Source: Asticcacaulis sp. EMRT-3
GTDB taxonomy: Bacteria; Pseudomonadota; Alphaproteobacteria; Caulobacterales; Caulobacteraceae
Reading direction: 5' to 3'
Length of the DNA: 64,000 nt
Assembly (NCBI RefSeq): GCF_030027245.1
Contig: NZ_JASERT010000001.1
Location: forward strand, 2,038,501 to 2,102,500
Position numbers and translations under genes: made by a program. The notes under the pieces are model-generated. The model was not told where the DNA came from, searched no databases, and was given only the letters and a program-made list of their open reading frames with translations. The number at the start of each line of letters is the position of its first letter. Positions within the stretch are counted from its first letter, which is position 1. Below are positions 55,614 through 64,000 of this stretch, one piece after another.

Positions 55614-57200
55614 ATGGCTGAACGCATATATCTTTATGACTCAACGCTGCGCGATGGCGCGCAGGCCCAGGGTATCGATTTTTCCGTAGCGGACAAGCAG
55701 GCGATTGCCGCCGCGCTCGACGCCTTCGGCATCGACTATATCGAAGGCGGCTGGCCGGGGGCCAATCCGACCGACGACGCCTTTTTTGCCGCACCGCCCG
55801 CCATGAAAGCGTCAAAGCTGTCGGCCTTTGGCATGACGCGGCGCGCCGGACGCTCGGCCTCCAATGATCCCGGCCTGCAAGACCTGCTGGCCGTGGGCAG
55901 CCCCACCATCTGCCTTGTCGGCAAGACCTGGGACTGGCAGGTCGAGACGGCGCTGAAGGTCAGCACGTCCGAAAACCTGCGCATGATCGGCGAGTCCATC
56001 GCCCATATCGTGTCGAGCGGGCGCGAGGCGGTGTTCGACGCCGAACATTTCTTCGATGGCTATAAGGCCAATCCGGCCTATGCGCTCGACGCCCTGAAAG
56101 CCGCCCATGAAGCCGGGGCGAGCTGGCTGGTTCTATGCGACACCAATGGCGGTTCGCTGCCCTCGGAGGTGAAGCGCATCGTCTCGGCCGTGCGCGAAGC
56201 CCTGCCCGATGCGCGCCTCGGCATCCATTGCCATAACGACACGGAACAGGCCGTGGCCAATTCTCTGGCGGCAGTCGAGGCGGGCGTGCGTCAGGTGCAG
56301 GGCTGCATCAACGGCATTGGCGAGCGCTGCGGCAATGCCAATCTGATCGCCATCATCCCGACCCTGATGCTGAAAATGGGCTATGATACGGGCATGAGCG
56401 CCGAACAACTGACGCATATCGGCGATCTGTCGCGTCTTGTCGATGACCGGCTCAACCGCACGCCCGACCGCCATGCCGCCTATGTCGGGGCCTCGGCCTT
56501 CGCCCATAAGGGCGGGCTGCATGTCAGCGCCATGAACAAGGACAGCCGCTCCTATGAACATATCGACCCGGCCCTCGTCGGCAATTCGCGTCTGATCCTG
56601 GTGTCCGATAAGGCCGGTCGCGCCAATGTGCTCAATCGCCTGCACCAGATGGGTATTGAGGTGGCCGATGATGATGCGCGCATCGCCGAGCTGGTCAGTG
56701 CCGTCAAGGCGGGCGAGGCGCTGGGTTACGCCTATGAGGACGCCAGCGCCAGTTTTGAGCTGATGGCGCGCAAACGGCTGGGCGTCCTGCCCAACTATTA
56801 CGAACTGCAAAGCTACCGCACGCTCGACGAAAGCCGCATTGATGCTAAGGGCGAGCCTGTCGCGGTGGCCGAAGCGACGGTCAAGCTGAAGATCGATGGC
56901 GAGAGCGTCATGACGGTGGCCGAGGGCAATGGCCCGGTCAATGCGCTCGATGCTGCCCTGCGCAAGGCGCTGTTGCCGCACTATCCCGAACTGGCCGCCA
57001 TGCACCTCAATGACTACAAGGTACGCATCCTGACGCCTTCGGAAGCGACGGCGGCGCTGACCCGCGTCATGATCGAAAGCCGCGATGATGCGGGTCACAC
57101 CTGGAATACGCTCGGCGTCAGCCACAATATCATCGATGCGTCCAACAAAGCCCTGTTCGACGCCATCACCTATTTCCTGATGAAACGCCGCGCCGTTTAA
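55614..57200 (+). CDS. cimA: Citramalate synthase
   Basis: Condenses acetyl-CoA with pyruvate to (R)-citramalate for isoleucine synthesis. The 528 residues have the HMGL-like TIM barrel with LYDSTLRDGAQAQGIDFS and IEGGWPGANPTD, the metal-binding HCHNDTEQAVAN, and a C-terminal LeuA-type regulatory domain (ASFELMARKRLG, GNGPVNALDAALR). The GWPGANP motif and DGAQAQGI favour citramalate synthase over 2-isopropylmalate or homocitrate synthase. The ATG at 55614 fits the conserved N-terminus MAERIYLYD. It is divergent from rimP. Confidence 0.92.
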   Translation: MAERIYLYDSTLRDGAQAQGIDFSVADKQAIAAALDAFGIDYIEGGWPGANPTDDAFFAAPPAMKASKLSAFGMTRRAGRSASNDPGLQDLLAVGSPTICLVGKTWDWQVETALKVSTSENLRMIGESIAHIVSSGREAVFDAEHFFDGYKANPAYALDALKAAHEAGASWLVLCDTNGGSLPSEVKRIVSAVREALPDARLGIHCHNDTEQAVANSLAAVEAGVRQVQGCINGIGERCGNANLIAIIPTLMLKMGYDTGMSAEQLTHIGDLSRLVDDRLNRTPDRHAAYVGASAFAHKGGLHVSAMNKDSRSYEHIDPALVGNSRLILVSDKAGRANVLNRLHQMGIEVADDDARIAELVSAVKAGEALGYAYEDASASFELMARKRLGVLPNYYELQSYRTLDESRIDAKGEPVAVAEATVKLKIDGESVMTVAEGNGPVNALDAALRKALLPHYPELAAMHLNDYKVRILTPSEATAALTRVMIESRDDAGHTWNTLGVSHNIIDASNKALFDAITYFLMKRRAV

Positions 57201-57217
57201 AAAGCGCATAAGATTTT

Positions 57218-57340
57218 AACCACGGAAAACACGGATCGCCGCTAACGCGGCGGCACGGATGAAAAGTGCAGGATGGAGATGTTCGCGCACCTGCTTATCC
57301 GTGTCATGGCCGAAGGCCATGATCCGTGGTTTCCGTGGTT
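57218..57340. repeat. Repeat with ACCACGGAAA...TTTCCGTGGT inverted ends
   Basis: AACCACGGAAAACACGGAT at the left and ATCCGTGGTTTCCGTGGTT at the right pair with one mismatch; inside lie further hairpins (CGCCGC/GCGGCG and ATGGCCGAAGGCCAT). It fills the gap between the convergent cimA and trmB. Confidence 0.8.
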
Positions 57341-57418
57341 CAAAGTCTTAGATGATGAGGATTGCGCCGGCAGCAGGGGCTTTGCGCCTTACGCGTCCTA
57401 AGCTTGTCAGCCTAAAGG

Positions 57419-58105
57419 CTACGCCCGCATAAAATCGAAAAAGACCGGCTTGCAGTCGCCCAGACCCTTGGTTTCATAGCGCGTGGTAATGTGATCGGCA
57501 GGCGGGATCGTCCAATCAGCAGGGCTTTGCGCCCGCCAGTCGAAATCGGCATTGGCGATGAAACGTTGCAGGGCCCAGTCGGCATAGTCGGCCCAGTCGG
57601 TAGCGAAACGCACCGTGCCGCCCGGCTTTAACACGCGCGCGAAATCGGCGACGGTTTCCGTCTGGATAAAGCGGCGCTTATTGTGACGCGCCTTGGGCCA
57701 CGGATCGGCAAACAGGATGAAGATACGATCGAGCGATGCGTCGGGCAGGCTGTCGAGCAGGGGCCGTGCATCGGAGGCCAGCAGGCGCACATTTTGCAGC
57801 CCCGCATCGTCGATATGGCGCAGAACACTGCCGACGCCATTCAGGAAAGGTTCGCAGCCGATCAGGGTGATGTCTGGATGGTGGGCCGCCTGAGCGGCCA
57901 GATGTTCGCCGCCGCCAAAACCGATTTCGAGCCACAAGGGTTCGCCCGCCGCCACCAGCGCCTGAACGCGCTCCGGCGTGGCCTCGATCTGCGGCAACAG
58001 GGTATCGAACAAAGTGGCCTGACGCGGCTTTAAGGTGCGCGACTTGATGCGCCCGAAAGAGCGCATGGGCCCCCATGTCGGGCTTACGGATGTATCTTCA
58101 GTCAT
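57419..58105 (-). CDS. trmB: tRNA (guanine-46-N7)-methyltransferase
   Basis: Methylates G46 in the variable loop of tRNA with S-adenosylmethionine. The 228-residue enzyme has the SAM site LEIGFGGGEHLAAQA, the substrate motif FADPWPKARHNKRR, and the C-terminal TRYETKGL. The ATG at 58105 gives an N-terminus of normal length (PMRSFGRIKSRTLKPRQ follows); an in-frame ATG at 58156 is possible. It lies downstream of metK, whose product it consumes, as in Caulobacter. Confidence 0.93.
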   Translation of the reverse strand: MTEDTSVSPTWGPMRSFGRIKSRTLKPRQATLFDTLLPQIEATPERVQALVAAGEPLWLEIGFGGGEHLAAQAAHHPDITLIGCEPFLNGVGSVLRHIDDAGLQNVRLLASDARPLLDSLPDASLDRIFILFADPWPKARHNKRRFIQTETVADFARVLKPGGTVRFATDWADYADWALQRFIANADFDWRAQSPADWTIPPADHITTRYETKGLGDCKPVFFDFMRA

Positions 58106-58192
58106 GGCCGCGTCAGTAGCGGCCTTATCGCCAAAATGCAATCGCGGCGGAGCCATCTGAGTCCGCCGCGACAAAACAGGCTGGAAAAAAGC

Positions 58193-58295
58193 TAGAGCAA
58201 GATGACTTTAGATAGACTCGTCATCTCGCTCTAAGTCTTTGCTTACGCATCATTTTTTCCAAAAAGTGGTATCCGCTTTTTGGCATGATGCTCTA
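58193..58295. repeat. CTAGAGC-ended element with CCAAAAAGTGG hairpin
   Basis: Starts TAGAGCAAGATGAC, continues through a stem with GTCATCTCGCTCTA, then CCAAAAAGTGGTATCCGCTTTTTGG (58259-58283) and ends GCATGATGCTCTAG. The terminal bases give the TAG stop of metK on the minus strand. It mixes the ends of one repeat family with the hairpin of the other. Confidence 0.82.
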
Positions 58296-59468
58296 GAACT
58301 GGCGCTTCAGTTCTTCCACCAGATCGATCTTTTCCCATGAAAAGCCGCCCTCGGCATCGGGTGTGCGACCAAAATGGCCATAGGCCGTGGTGCGCTCATA
58401 GATCGGCTTGTTGAGGCCGAGATGGGTGCGGATCGAACGCGGCGTCAGGCCGCCGATCAGTTCGGGCAGGATAGCCTCCAGCTTTTCCTCATCCACCTTG
58501 CCGGTGCCGTGGGTATCAACATAGAAGCTGAGCGGCTTCGACACGCCGATCGCATAGGCGGTTTGCAGCGTGCATTTGTCGGCCAGACCCGCCGCCACGA
58601 CGTTTTTCGCCAGATAGCGCAGGGCATAGGCCGCCGAGCGATCGACCTTGGTCGGGTCCTTGCCGGAGAAGGCGCCGCCGCCATGCGGGGCCGCGCCGCC
58701 GTAGGTATCGACAATGATCTTGCGTCCGGTCAGGCCGGCGTCGCCGTCCGGGCCGCCGATGACGAAATTGCCGGTCGGATTGACCAGCCATTCCGTCTCG
58801 TCGGTCACCATGCCGGCGGGCAGGATTTCGAGCGCATAGGGCTTGATGATCGCCTCAACATCCTTCGGCGTCAAACCGTCCTGATGCTGGTGCGAGACGA
58901 GAATCTTCAGAATGCGCGCGGGCTTGCCGTTTTCGTACTGCACCGTCACCTGAGATTTAGCGTCCGGTTCCAGTTGCGGGGCCTGACCGGAATGACGCAC
59001 CTCGGCGAGGCGGCGCAGGATATTATGCGACCATTGCAGCGGCGCCGAGGTCAGTTCCTCGGTTTCATTGGTGGCGTAACCGAACATAATGCCCTGATCG
59101 CCCGCGCCTTCATCCTTGTTGTGACCGGCATCGACGCCCTGCGCGATGTCAGCCGACTGGGCGTGCAGGTGGCAGGCATAATCGGCCGTCGCCCAATGGA
59201 AGCCTTTTTGTGCGTAACCGATCTTTTTGATGGCGTGGCGCACCTTGTCTTCAAGACCATTGATAATGCCCTCGATCTCATTGTCACCGGCGCGCACCTC
59301 GCCCGCCAGCACAATGCGATTGGTCGTCACCAGAGTCTCGCACGCCACGCGCGCTTCGGGATCGCGGGCCAGAAAGGCATCGACCACCACATCGGAGATG
59401 CGGTCGGCCACCTTATCGGGATGGCCCTCGGAAACGCTTTCGGAGGTGAAGATATAGGAAGGACGCAT
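58293..59468 (-). CDS. metK: S-adenosylmethionine synthetase
   Basis: Makes SAM from methionine and ATP. The 391 residues contain [32 protein letters not shown] and [19 protein letters not shown], the ATP and methionine signatures. The ATG at 59468 was chosen because GGAAAG is well spaced and [11 protein letters not shown] aligns with the family start; an earlier ATG 13 codons upstream lacks support. A palindrome lies 37-58 bases upstream. The stop codon lies in a repeat. Confidence 0.96.
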   Translation of the reverse strand: MRPSYIFTSESVSEGHPDKVADRISDVVVDAFLARDPEARVACETLVTTNRIVLAGEVRAGDNEIEGIINGLEDKVRHAIKKIGYAQKGFHWATADYACHLHAQSADIAQGVDAGHNKDEGAGDQGIMFGYATNETEELTSAPLQWSHNILRRLAEVRHSGQAPQLEPDAKSQVTVQYENGKPARILKILVSHQHQDGLTPKDVEAIIKPYALEILPAGMVTDETEWLVNPTGNFVIGGPDGDAGLTGRKIIVDTYGGAAPHGGGAFSGKDPTKVDRSAAYALRYLAKNVVAAGLADKCTLQTAYAIGVSKPLSFYVDTHGTGKVDEEKLEAILPELIGGLTPRSIRTHLGLNKPIYERTTAYGHFGRTPDAEGGFSWEKIDLVEELKRQF

Positions 59469-59504
59469 GGCCAGACTTTCCACTGTGAGACAAGTTGGCA
59501 TAAC

Positions 59505-59526
59505 CATATAAAGATATGTTTATATG
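59505..59526. promoter_or_regulatory. Palindrome upstream of metK, possible SahR/SAM-responsive operator
   Basis: CATATAAA and TTTATATG (minus-strand reading) are perfect inverted arms around six bases. Similar ATAAAG...CTTTAT sequences precede methionine-cycle genes in alphaproteobacteria and have been linked to the ArsR-family regulator SahR; that link is from memory and not tested here. It ends 37 bases before the metK start. Confidence 0.5.
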
Positions 59527-59580
59527 GGCAAGCGAATTTTACCCGTAGTCGGCTTTCTTCCTGGAACGCGGCCCAAATGC

Positions 59581-59613
59581 AAAAACCCCGCCTGGGGGGA
59601 AGGCGGGGTTTTT
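59581..59613. terminator. Bidirectional intrinsic terminator between XRE gene and metK
   Basis: AAAAACCCCGCC pairs perfectly with GGCGGGGTTTTT around a nine-base loop. It ends the XRE gene transcript upstream of the metK promoter. Confidence 0.92.
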
Positions 59614-59644
59614 GTTGTCATATTTAAGAGTCGCACGCTTTAGA

Positions 59645-60064
59645 TCAGGCGTCGTCGTCTTCGGCCAGTGCGCGCACCAGCTCCAGAATGCGGCGGCGAT
59701 GCTTGGCGTTTTTGATGCGCGGAAAGGCTTCCGCCAGTTCGATACCTTCGGTGGTCATCAGAAAACCATGCACGAACTGTTCGGATTCGGACTCGCTAAA
59801 GCCTTCGACAAGCTCATTTTCGCCATAACCTTCAAAGAAGTAGGCGACCGGTGCTTTCAGGGCCTTCGAGATTTCATAGAGCTTGGAGGCGCTGATGCGG
59901 TTGGAGCCGCGCTCATATTTTTGCACCTGCTGAAACGTCAGTTCGATGGTTTCGGCCAGCCCTTCCTGACTCATGCCCAGAAACTTGCGACGCATCCTGA
60001 CACGGGCACCGACATGCAGGTCAACAGGATTCGGGCCACGCTCTGCTTTAAAATTATCGTCCAA
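59645..60064 (-). CDS. XRE-family transcriptional regulator
   Basis: A 139-residue DNA-binding protein. The helix-turn-helix covers about residues 18-72 (RVRMRRKFLGMSQEGLAETIELTFQQVQKYERGSNRISASKLYEIS). The C-terminal part FVHGFLMTTEGIELAEAFPRI and the acidic end are shared with the PraR/PhrR-like group of alphaproteobacterial regulators. Target genes are not known. It sits between metK and lnt as in Caulobacter, but terminators isolate it. Confidence 0.88.
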   Translation of the reverse strand: MDDNFKAERGPNPVDLHVGARVRMRRKFLGMSQEGLAETIELTFQQVQKYERGSNRISASKLYEISKALKAPVAYFFEGYGENELVEGFSESESEQFVHGFLMTTEGIELAEAFPRIKNAKHRRRILELVRALAEDDDA

Positions 60065-60145
60065 CTTAGCCTCTTACACAATTTTGAACCGGCCTTCATA
60101 CACCGGCATCAAAGGTTATACGTTTGATCGGCATCAAACAGTTCC

Positions 60146-61786
60146 TTAGCGCCCGAAAAAACGGACAACTAGGTTTTTTTTGATCGACGGCATACAAGTA
60201 TCAAATCCAGCAATAATCAAGCCCATAAGAGTAATAAGCCATAGACTTATATTGCGCTCCGCCTCATATGCGGTAACCTTTGCCGGGTCGGGCAGTCTTA
60301 CGTCCCTATAACCGCGTTGGCCCATAGCGATTTCACTACCCGGCACCACACGCCCCAGGGGATCAACCACAACAGATATTCCCGTGGGAGTTGATCTAAT
60401 CATTGGCAAACCTTCTTCGATGGCACGATAACTGGCCAGATTAAGGTGTTGCCTTGGCCCGGTTGTTGGGCCGAACCAGGCGTCATTAGAAATATTAACA
60501 ATCCATCTGGGCCGTAATGTGTCATTGTTTATTCTGTATTTGGTTGTATCCAGACCAGGAAAAATCCCCTCATAGCAGATTAAGGGCAGAAACCTCGGAA
60601 TACTGCCTACTGTCATCGCTCTTGTTCGCCGCCCACGGGTAAAACTGTCGTCAAAGTGGGTCAGGGCCTTGATGCCGAGCGGATCGAGCAGGCCGGCAAA
60701 CGGGGTGAACTCTCCAAACGGCACCAGTTTGAACTTGTTATAGGCACCTTCAATCTGTGTCTGGTCGCCGTGACGGGTCAGAACCAGCATCGAATTGCGC
60801 CACACGCCGTGGCCCTGACCATCGAGATCGCGCCGTGTCAGGCCGAGGATCAGCGACTGATTGTCGCGCAGCAAACCGGCCATGACCGGTGCCGTCCAGG
60901 AATCATCGGCAAACACGGCTTCCGCCGGAAAAGGCAGCGCCCCCTCCGGCCAGATGATGATGTCAGGCACAGGCTTGCCCGGCGCGGGCGGGGCCTTGCT
61001 CATCTCGACATAGCTCATGAACAGGTCGTCGAAATTGCCCGATGTCCATTTGGCGGCCTGACCTATATCGGGCTGAACGAGGCGCACCGTTAAGGCACTG
61101 AACTTCACCGGCGTGGTGTGCAGGCGGATTTCGCCCAGCGTAAAACACGAGGCCAGCACCAGCGCGCTCCAGATGACGGGCGCATAGCCGCGCAGGCCTT
61201 TGCGGCCCGGTTCGATCACCGCCACGCTGCAAAACACCAGCACGGTGATGAAACCCAGCCCATAGACCCCGACGAAGGCTGCCATCTGCGACATGGCGTC
61301 GCCTGCCCGCCAGGTGGAACCCGCCGGATCCCACGGGAAACCCGACAGGATCATGCCGCGCATCACTTCAAACGTCGAAAACATACAGGCGAAAAAGACA
61401 AACCGCTTCATGCCTTTCGGCGCGAAACAGCGATAGACCAGAGCGAACGCGCCCCAGAACAGACCTATGCCCGACGGCAGCAAAATCGCGGCGAACGGCG
61501 CCATCCAGCCATAGGTCTTGGCATCGACCAGAAAGGCCTCGGCCACCCAGAAGCAACTGACGAGAAAATAACAAAACCCGGCCAGCCAACCCATGAAGAA
61601 GGCTGTGCGTTTCGGGCGCGGGCCGAGATCGCGCTCCAGAATCCATAAAAGCAACGCATAGCCGAACAGGCCGGGCAAAAAGGAAAAGGGCGGCTGGGCC
61701 AGGGCAATAACCAGCCCTGACAGCGCCGCCAGCAGGCGCGGATGTTTATTCAGGCCGCTCAGCCGGGTACGCAAGACTTCAATCAT
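60146..61786 (-). CDS. lnt: Apolipoprotein N-acyltransferase
   Basis: Adds the third acyl chain to lipoproteins at the inner membrane. The 546 residues have six or seven N-terminal helices and a nitrilase-type domain. The catalytic Glu is in IIWPEGALPF, Lys in YNKFKLVPFGEFTPF and Cys in PLICYEGIFPG. Length is slightly above the usual 510-540. The C-terminal third (60146-60650) is markedly richer in A and T than the rest, as if it had a different origin. The start codon region overlaps the end of corC by eight bases. Confidence 0.93.
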   Translation of the reverse strand: MIEVLRTRLSGLNKHPRLLAALSGLVIALAQPPFSFLPGLFGYALLLWILERDLGPRPKRTAFFMGWLAGFCYFLVSCFWVAEAFLVDAKTYGWMAPFAAILLPSGIGLFWGAFALVYRCFAPKGMKRFVFFACMFSTFEVMRGMILSGFPWDPAGSTWRAGDAMSQMAAFVGVYGLGFITVLVFCSVAVIEPGRKGLRGYAPVIWSALVLASCFTLGEIRLHTTPVKFSALTVRLVQPDIGQAAKWTSGNFDDLFMSYVEMSKAPPAPGKPVPDIIIWPEGALPFPAEAVFADDSWTAPVMAGLLRDNQSLILGLTRRDLDGQGHGVWRNSMLVLTRHGDQTQIEGAYNKFKLVPFGEFTPFAGLLDPLGIKALTHFDDSFTRGRRTRAMTVGSIPRFLPLICYEGIFPGLDTTKYRINNDTLRPRWIVNISNDAWFGPTTGPRQHLNLASYRAIEEGLPMIRSTPTGISVVVDPLGRVVPGSEIAMGQRGYRDVRLPDPAKVTAYEAERNISLWLITLMGLIIAGFDTCMPSIKKNLVVRFFGR

Positions 61787-62672
61787 CGGCGGCGGTCAGG
61801 TCCGGCAAGGCGGTCTGGCTGACGGGGCCACGGCGGTGCAGGCGCAGGCGCTTGATACGGCGGGCATCGGCATCGACCACCTCAATATCAAGGCCTGCCG
61901 CCGGATAGGGGATGACCTCGCCGCGCTGCGGTACGCGACCCGCCAGCACGGCCACCAGACCCGCCAGCGTATCGATTTCTTCTTCGGTATCTTCGGGATA
62001 GAGGCTCAAACCCAGCCGCTCTTCCAGCTCGGTCAGTTCCATGCGGCCATCGGCCTCGATCTGGCCGCCCGGCAGTTCGCGGTAGCCTTCGGGCTCAACC
62101 TCGTCATATTCGTCCTCGATGTCGCCAACCACGGCCTCCAGCAGGTCTTCGAGCGTGACCAGCCCGTCCGTGCCGCCGAATTCATCGATCACCAGCGCCA
62201 TATGGATGCGCCGCGCCTGCATCCGTAGCAACAGATCGGCGGTGGTCATGGAGGATGGCACATACAGCGCTTCGCGGCGCAGGCGGTGCAGCACCGGCTC
62301 GGCCCAGTTGGGGGCAGCGCGGCCCGTCTCAGGGCTCATCAGCTTCAGCACGTCCTTCATATGGATCACGCCCACCGGATCATCGAGCGTATCACGGTAG
62401 ATGGGCAGGCGCGAATGCTCGCTCTCGACGAAGATGCGCACCACATCGGCCAGCGTTGCGGACAGATCGACGCCGATAATATCGACGCGCGGCGTCATCA
62501 CATCGGCCACGGTCATGGTCTGGAAGGCGCGGGCGTGGCGGATCAGGTCGCCATCGCTGCCCGCCGCTTCGGCGGATTGCAGTTCTTCTTTGGTTTGCGG
62601 CTTTTTGCCGAAACCGAAAAATGATAAAAAGGAGCGTTTCTGCGGGCCGTCCGGGTCAGGCATCGTGTCCAT
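61779..62672 (-). CDS. corC: CorC/HlyC-family CBS domain protein
   Basis: A 297-residue cytoplasmic protein associated with magnesium and cobalt efflux or membrane integrity. Two CBS domains lie at about 55-180 (VADVMTPRVDIIGVD, SRLPIYRDTLDDPVGVIHMKDVL, MALVIDEFGGTDGLVTLEDLLEAVVGDIEDEYD) and a CorC_HlyC domain at about 200-285. The DUF21 membrane domain of larger relatives is absent. It overlaps ybeY upstream by 17 bases and lnt downstream by eight, so the genes form one operon. Confidence 0.92.
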   Translation of the reverse strand: MDTMPDPDGPQKRSFLSFFGFGKKPQTKEELQSAEAAGSDGDLIRHARAFQTMTVADVMTPRVDIIGVDLSATLADVVRIFVESEHSRLPIYRDTLDDPVGVIHMKDVLKLMSPETGRAAPNWAEPVLHRLRREALYVPSSMTTADLLLRMQARRIHMALVIDEFGGTDGLVTLEDLLEAVVGDIEDEYDEVEPEGYRELPGGQIEADGRMELTELEERLGLSLYPEDTEEEIDTLAGLVAVLAGRVPQRGEVIPYPAAGLDIEVVDADARRIKRLRLHRRGPVSQTALPDLTAADD

Positions 62673-63168
62673 TGTCCGAGTAGGGGGTGTCCGAGTAGGG
62701 GTCGGATACGCTCAAACTGCTCAATATTGTGCGTTCGAGCGCTTCCATCTCTTCGGCCTCGTCGTCGCGGATATGATCATAACCCAATAAATGCAAAGCG
62801 CCATGCACACTGAGGTGCAAAACGTGATTTTTCAGGCTCTTGCCCTGTTCGCCCGCCTCACGGACGCAGGTTTCCAGTCCCAGCGCCATATCGCCTAAGT
62901 GCGTCATGCCGGGGCCGATCTTCTGCATCGCCTTGGGCGCGGGGAAGCTCAGCACATTGGTGGGGGCATTTTTCTGGCGGTATTCTGCATTGAGGCGCTG
63001 CATTTCGGCGTCATCGCACAGTAGCACCACCACATCGGCTTGGTCGCTGAGCTCCACCGCCTTCAGCGCGGCGGCAATACCGGCCTCCACCACTTCGCGG
63101 ACATCGGGCAGCACGTCGAGCCAGCCCTCTTCCTCGATTTCAATATCAATAAGCGGGTCGGCAATCAT
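62656..63168 (-). CDS. ybeY: Endoribonuclease YbeY
   Basis: A metal-dependent RNase acting in 16S rRNA 3'-end maturation and ribosome quality control. The 170-residue protein has the zinc-binding HGALHLLGYDH motif (H-x4-H-x5-H), preceded by the conserved NAEYRQKNAPTNVLSFP and GDMALGLETC. Length is normal. It is five bases downstream of phoH and overlaps corC, in the standard phoH-ybeY-corC-lnt order. Confidence 0.95.
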   Translation of the reverse strand: MIADPLIDIEIEEEGWLDVLPDVREVVEAGIAAALKAVELSDQADVVVLLCDDAEMQRLNAEYRQKNAPTNVLSFPAPKAMQKIGPGMTHLGDMALGLETCVREAGEQGKSLKNHVLHLSVHGALHLLGYDHIRDDEAEEMEALERTILSSLSVSDPYSDTPYSDNGHDA

Positions 63169-63173
63169 GTGAT

Positions 63174-64000
63174 TCAGCCCTTGAATTCATTATCATAGGC
63201 GCGCACGATCCGCGCCACCAGTTCGTGACGGACAATATCCTCGGCGCTCAGCTCCGACATGCCGACGCCTTCGACATGATCAAGCAGATGGACGGCATGG
63301 ACAAGGCCGGAATCGGCGCGATTGGGCAGGTCGATCTGCGACGGATCACCCGTCACCACCATTTTCGAGCCTTCACCCAGCCGCGTCAGGATCATCTTCA
63401 TCTGCATCCGCGTCGTATTCTGCGCCTCGTCGATAATGACATAGGCAAAGGACAGCGTGCGTCCGCGCATATAGGCCAGAGGGGCCACCTCGATTTCACG
63501 GCTTTCGCGCTTCTTGGCCAGCACTTGTGCACCCAGAATATCATCAAGCGCCTGCCAGATCGGCGTCAGATAGGGATCGATCTTTTCATTCAGATCACCG
63601 GGCAGAAAGCCGAGACGCTCACCGGCCTCGACCGCCGGGCGAGTGATGATCAAACGGTCAACCGCGCCGCGCAGCAAGAGCGAAACGCCATGCGCCACGG
63701 CCATAAAGGTCTTGCCCGACCCGGCAGGCCCCGTGGCGAAGCACAGATCATGGCTTTGCAAATTTTTCAGATAGGCGGCCTGGCCCGGCGTCTTGGCCAC
63801 AATCGCGCCGCGCCGCCCCATCACCACCGCATTGAGCGAATCATTGGCCGAGGGGGCGCGGCGATGGCCTTTTTCGACCGGATCACGGCTTTCGGGATTA
63901 TGGATCAGGCGGCGCACATCGTCTTCGCTGATCTCGACGCCCTGATCAAAGCGGTCACTCAGGGCGCGGATCACCGCCACGGCCTTGTGACGATGGCGCG
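63174..64000 (-). CDS. phoH: PhoH-like ATPase, N-terminus outside the window
   Basis: An RNA-helicase-like P-loop ATPase. The visible 275 or so residues include Walker A GPAGSGKTF, Walker B VIIDEAQNTT, TGDPSQIDLP and the conserved RTLSFAYVI. The reading frame continues to the window edge, so the true start lies beyond 64000; a GTG at 63980 is inside the gene. It is the first visible gene of the phoH-ybeY-corC-lnt operon. Confidence 0.93.
   Translation of the reverse strand, partial: RHRHKAVAVIRALSDRFDQGVEISEDDVRRLIHNPESRDPVEKGHRRAPSANDSLNAVVMGRRGAIVAKTPGQAAYLKNLQSHDLCFATGPAGSGKTFMAVAHGVSLLLRGAVDRLIITRPAVEAGERLGFLPGDLNEKIDPYLTPIWQALDDILGAQVLAKKRESREIEVAPLAYMRGRTLSFAYVIIDEAQNTTRMQMKMILTRLGEGSKMVVTGDPSQIDLPNRADSGLVHAVHLLDHVEGVGMSELSAEDIVRHELVARIVRAYDNEFKG

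Noticed and set aside
59469..59580. SAM riboswitch upstream of metK
   Set aside because: No SAM-II or SAM/SAH riboswitch core could be seen in the leader of about 110 bases; the palindrome at 59505 suggests protein-based control.

Overview
The window looks like chromosomal DNA of an alphaproteobacterium of the order Caulobacterales, with Asticcacaulis as a possible genus (inference). The reasons are the Caulobacter-like neighbourhoods mutM ... rpsT-dnaA and phoH-ybeY-corC-lnt-HTH-metK-trmB, a DnaA of Caulobacter type, a perfect CtrA-type box (TTAA-N7-TTAA) and a GANTC site upstream of dnaA, and high GC with typical alphaproteobacterial intergenic hairpin repeats. No tRNA, rRNA, CRISPR array, prophage or insertion sequence was seen. 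Both ends cut a gene: an unidentified repetitive protein on the left and phoH on the right.

Layout. 1-7.4 kb: homoserine kinase, a GlsB-type membrane protein, cysteine synthase, a GcvA-like LysR regulator, a ferredoxin-NADP reductase, a YcxB-like membrane protein, a VapBC-type toxin-antitoxin pair and a group III truncated haemoglobin. 7.5-12.2 kb: a sulfate assimilation operon cysG-DUF2849-cysI-DUF934-cysH. 12.6-17.6 kb: allophanate hydrolase plus urea carboxylase. 17.8-26 kb: a secreted beta-glucuronidase, pterin carbinolamine dehydratase, a KdpE-like regulator convergent with a soluble KdpD-like kinase, small envelope proteins, FadL, a DUF2147 protein and lipocalin. 26.2-36.4 kb: urea ABC transporter urtABCDE, a TorF-like porin, an unusual permease-histidine kinase-receiver fusion and a LuxR-type response regulator. 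36.6-47.8 kb: an alpha/beta hydrolase, mutM, a TlpA-like thioredoxin, rpsT, then dnaA-dnaN-recF-gyrB. 48.2-64 kb: purU, the rimP-nusA-ylxR-infB operon, citramalate synthase, trmB, metK, an XRE regulator, lnt, corC, ybeY and phoH.

The most interesting reading is a urea regulon spread over about 23 kb. Urea would cross the outer membrane through the porin, enter by UrtABCDE, and be carboxylated and hydrolysed by urea carboxylase and allophanate hydrolase. The putative sensor is an NCS1-permease-like domain joined through an eight-cysteine module to a histidine kinase and receiver, translationally coupled to a LuxR-type regulator. A palindromic sequence, ATACGTC-N4-GACGTAT or a degenerate form of it, sits in front of all four transcription units (allophanate hydrolase operon, urtA, porin, sensor). 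It is the natural candidate for the binding site of the LuxR-type regulator.

Intergenic DNA is rich in repeat families. A palindromic element of about 115 bp with CTAGAGC ends occurs in five full copies and one partial copy; its terminal TAG supplies the stop codon of neighbouring genes. A 186-bp element with 31-bp perfect inverted ends supplies the ribosome binding site of recF. Other control signals include three tandem palindromes between fadL and a DUF2147 gene, a terminator-like hairpin in the leader of the rimP-nusA-infB operon, and a palindrome upstream of metK.
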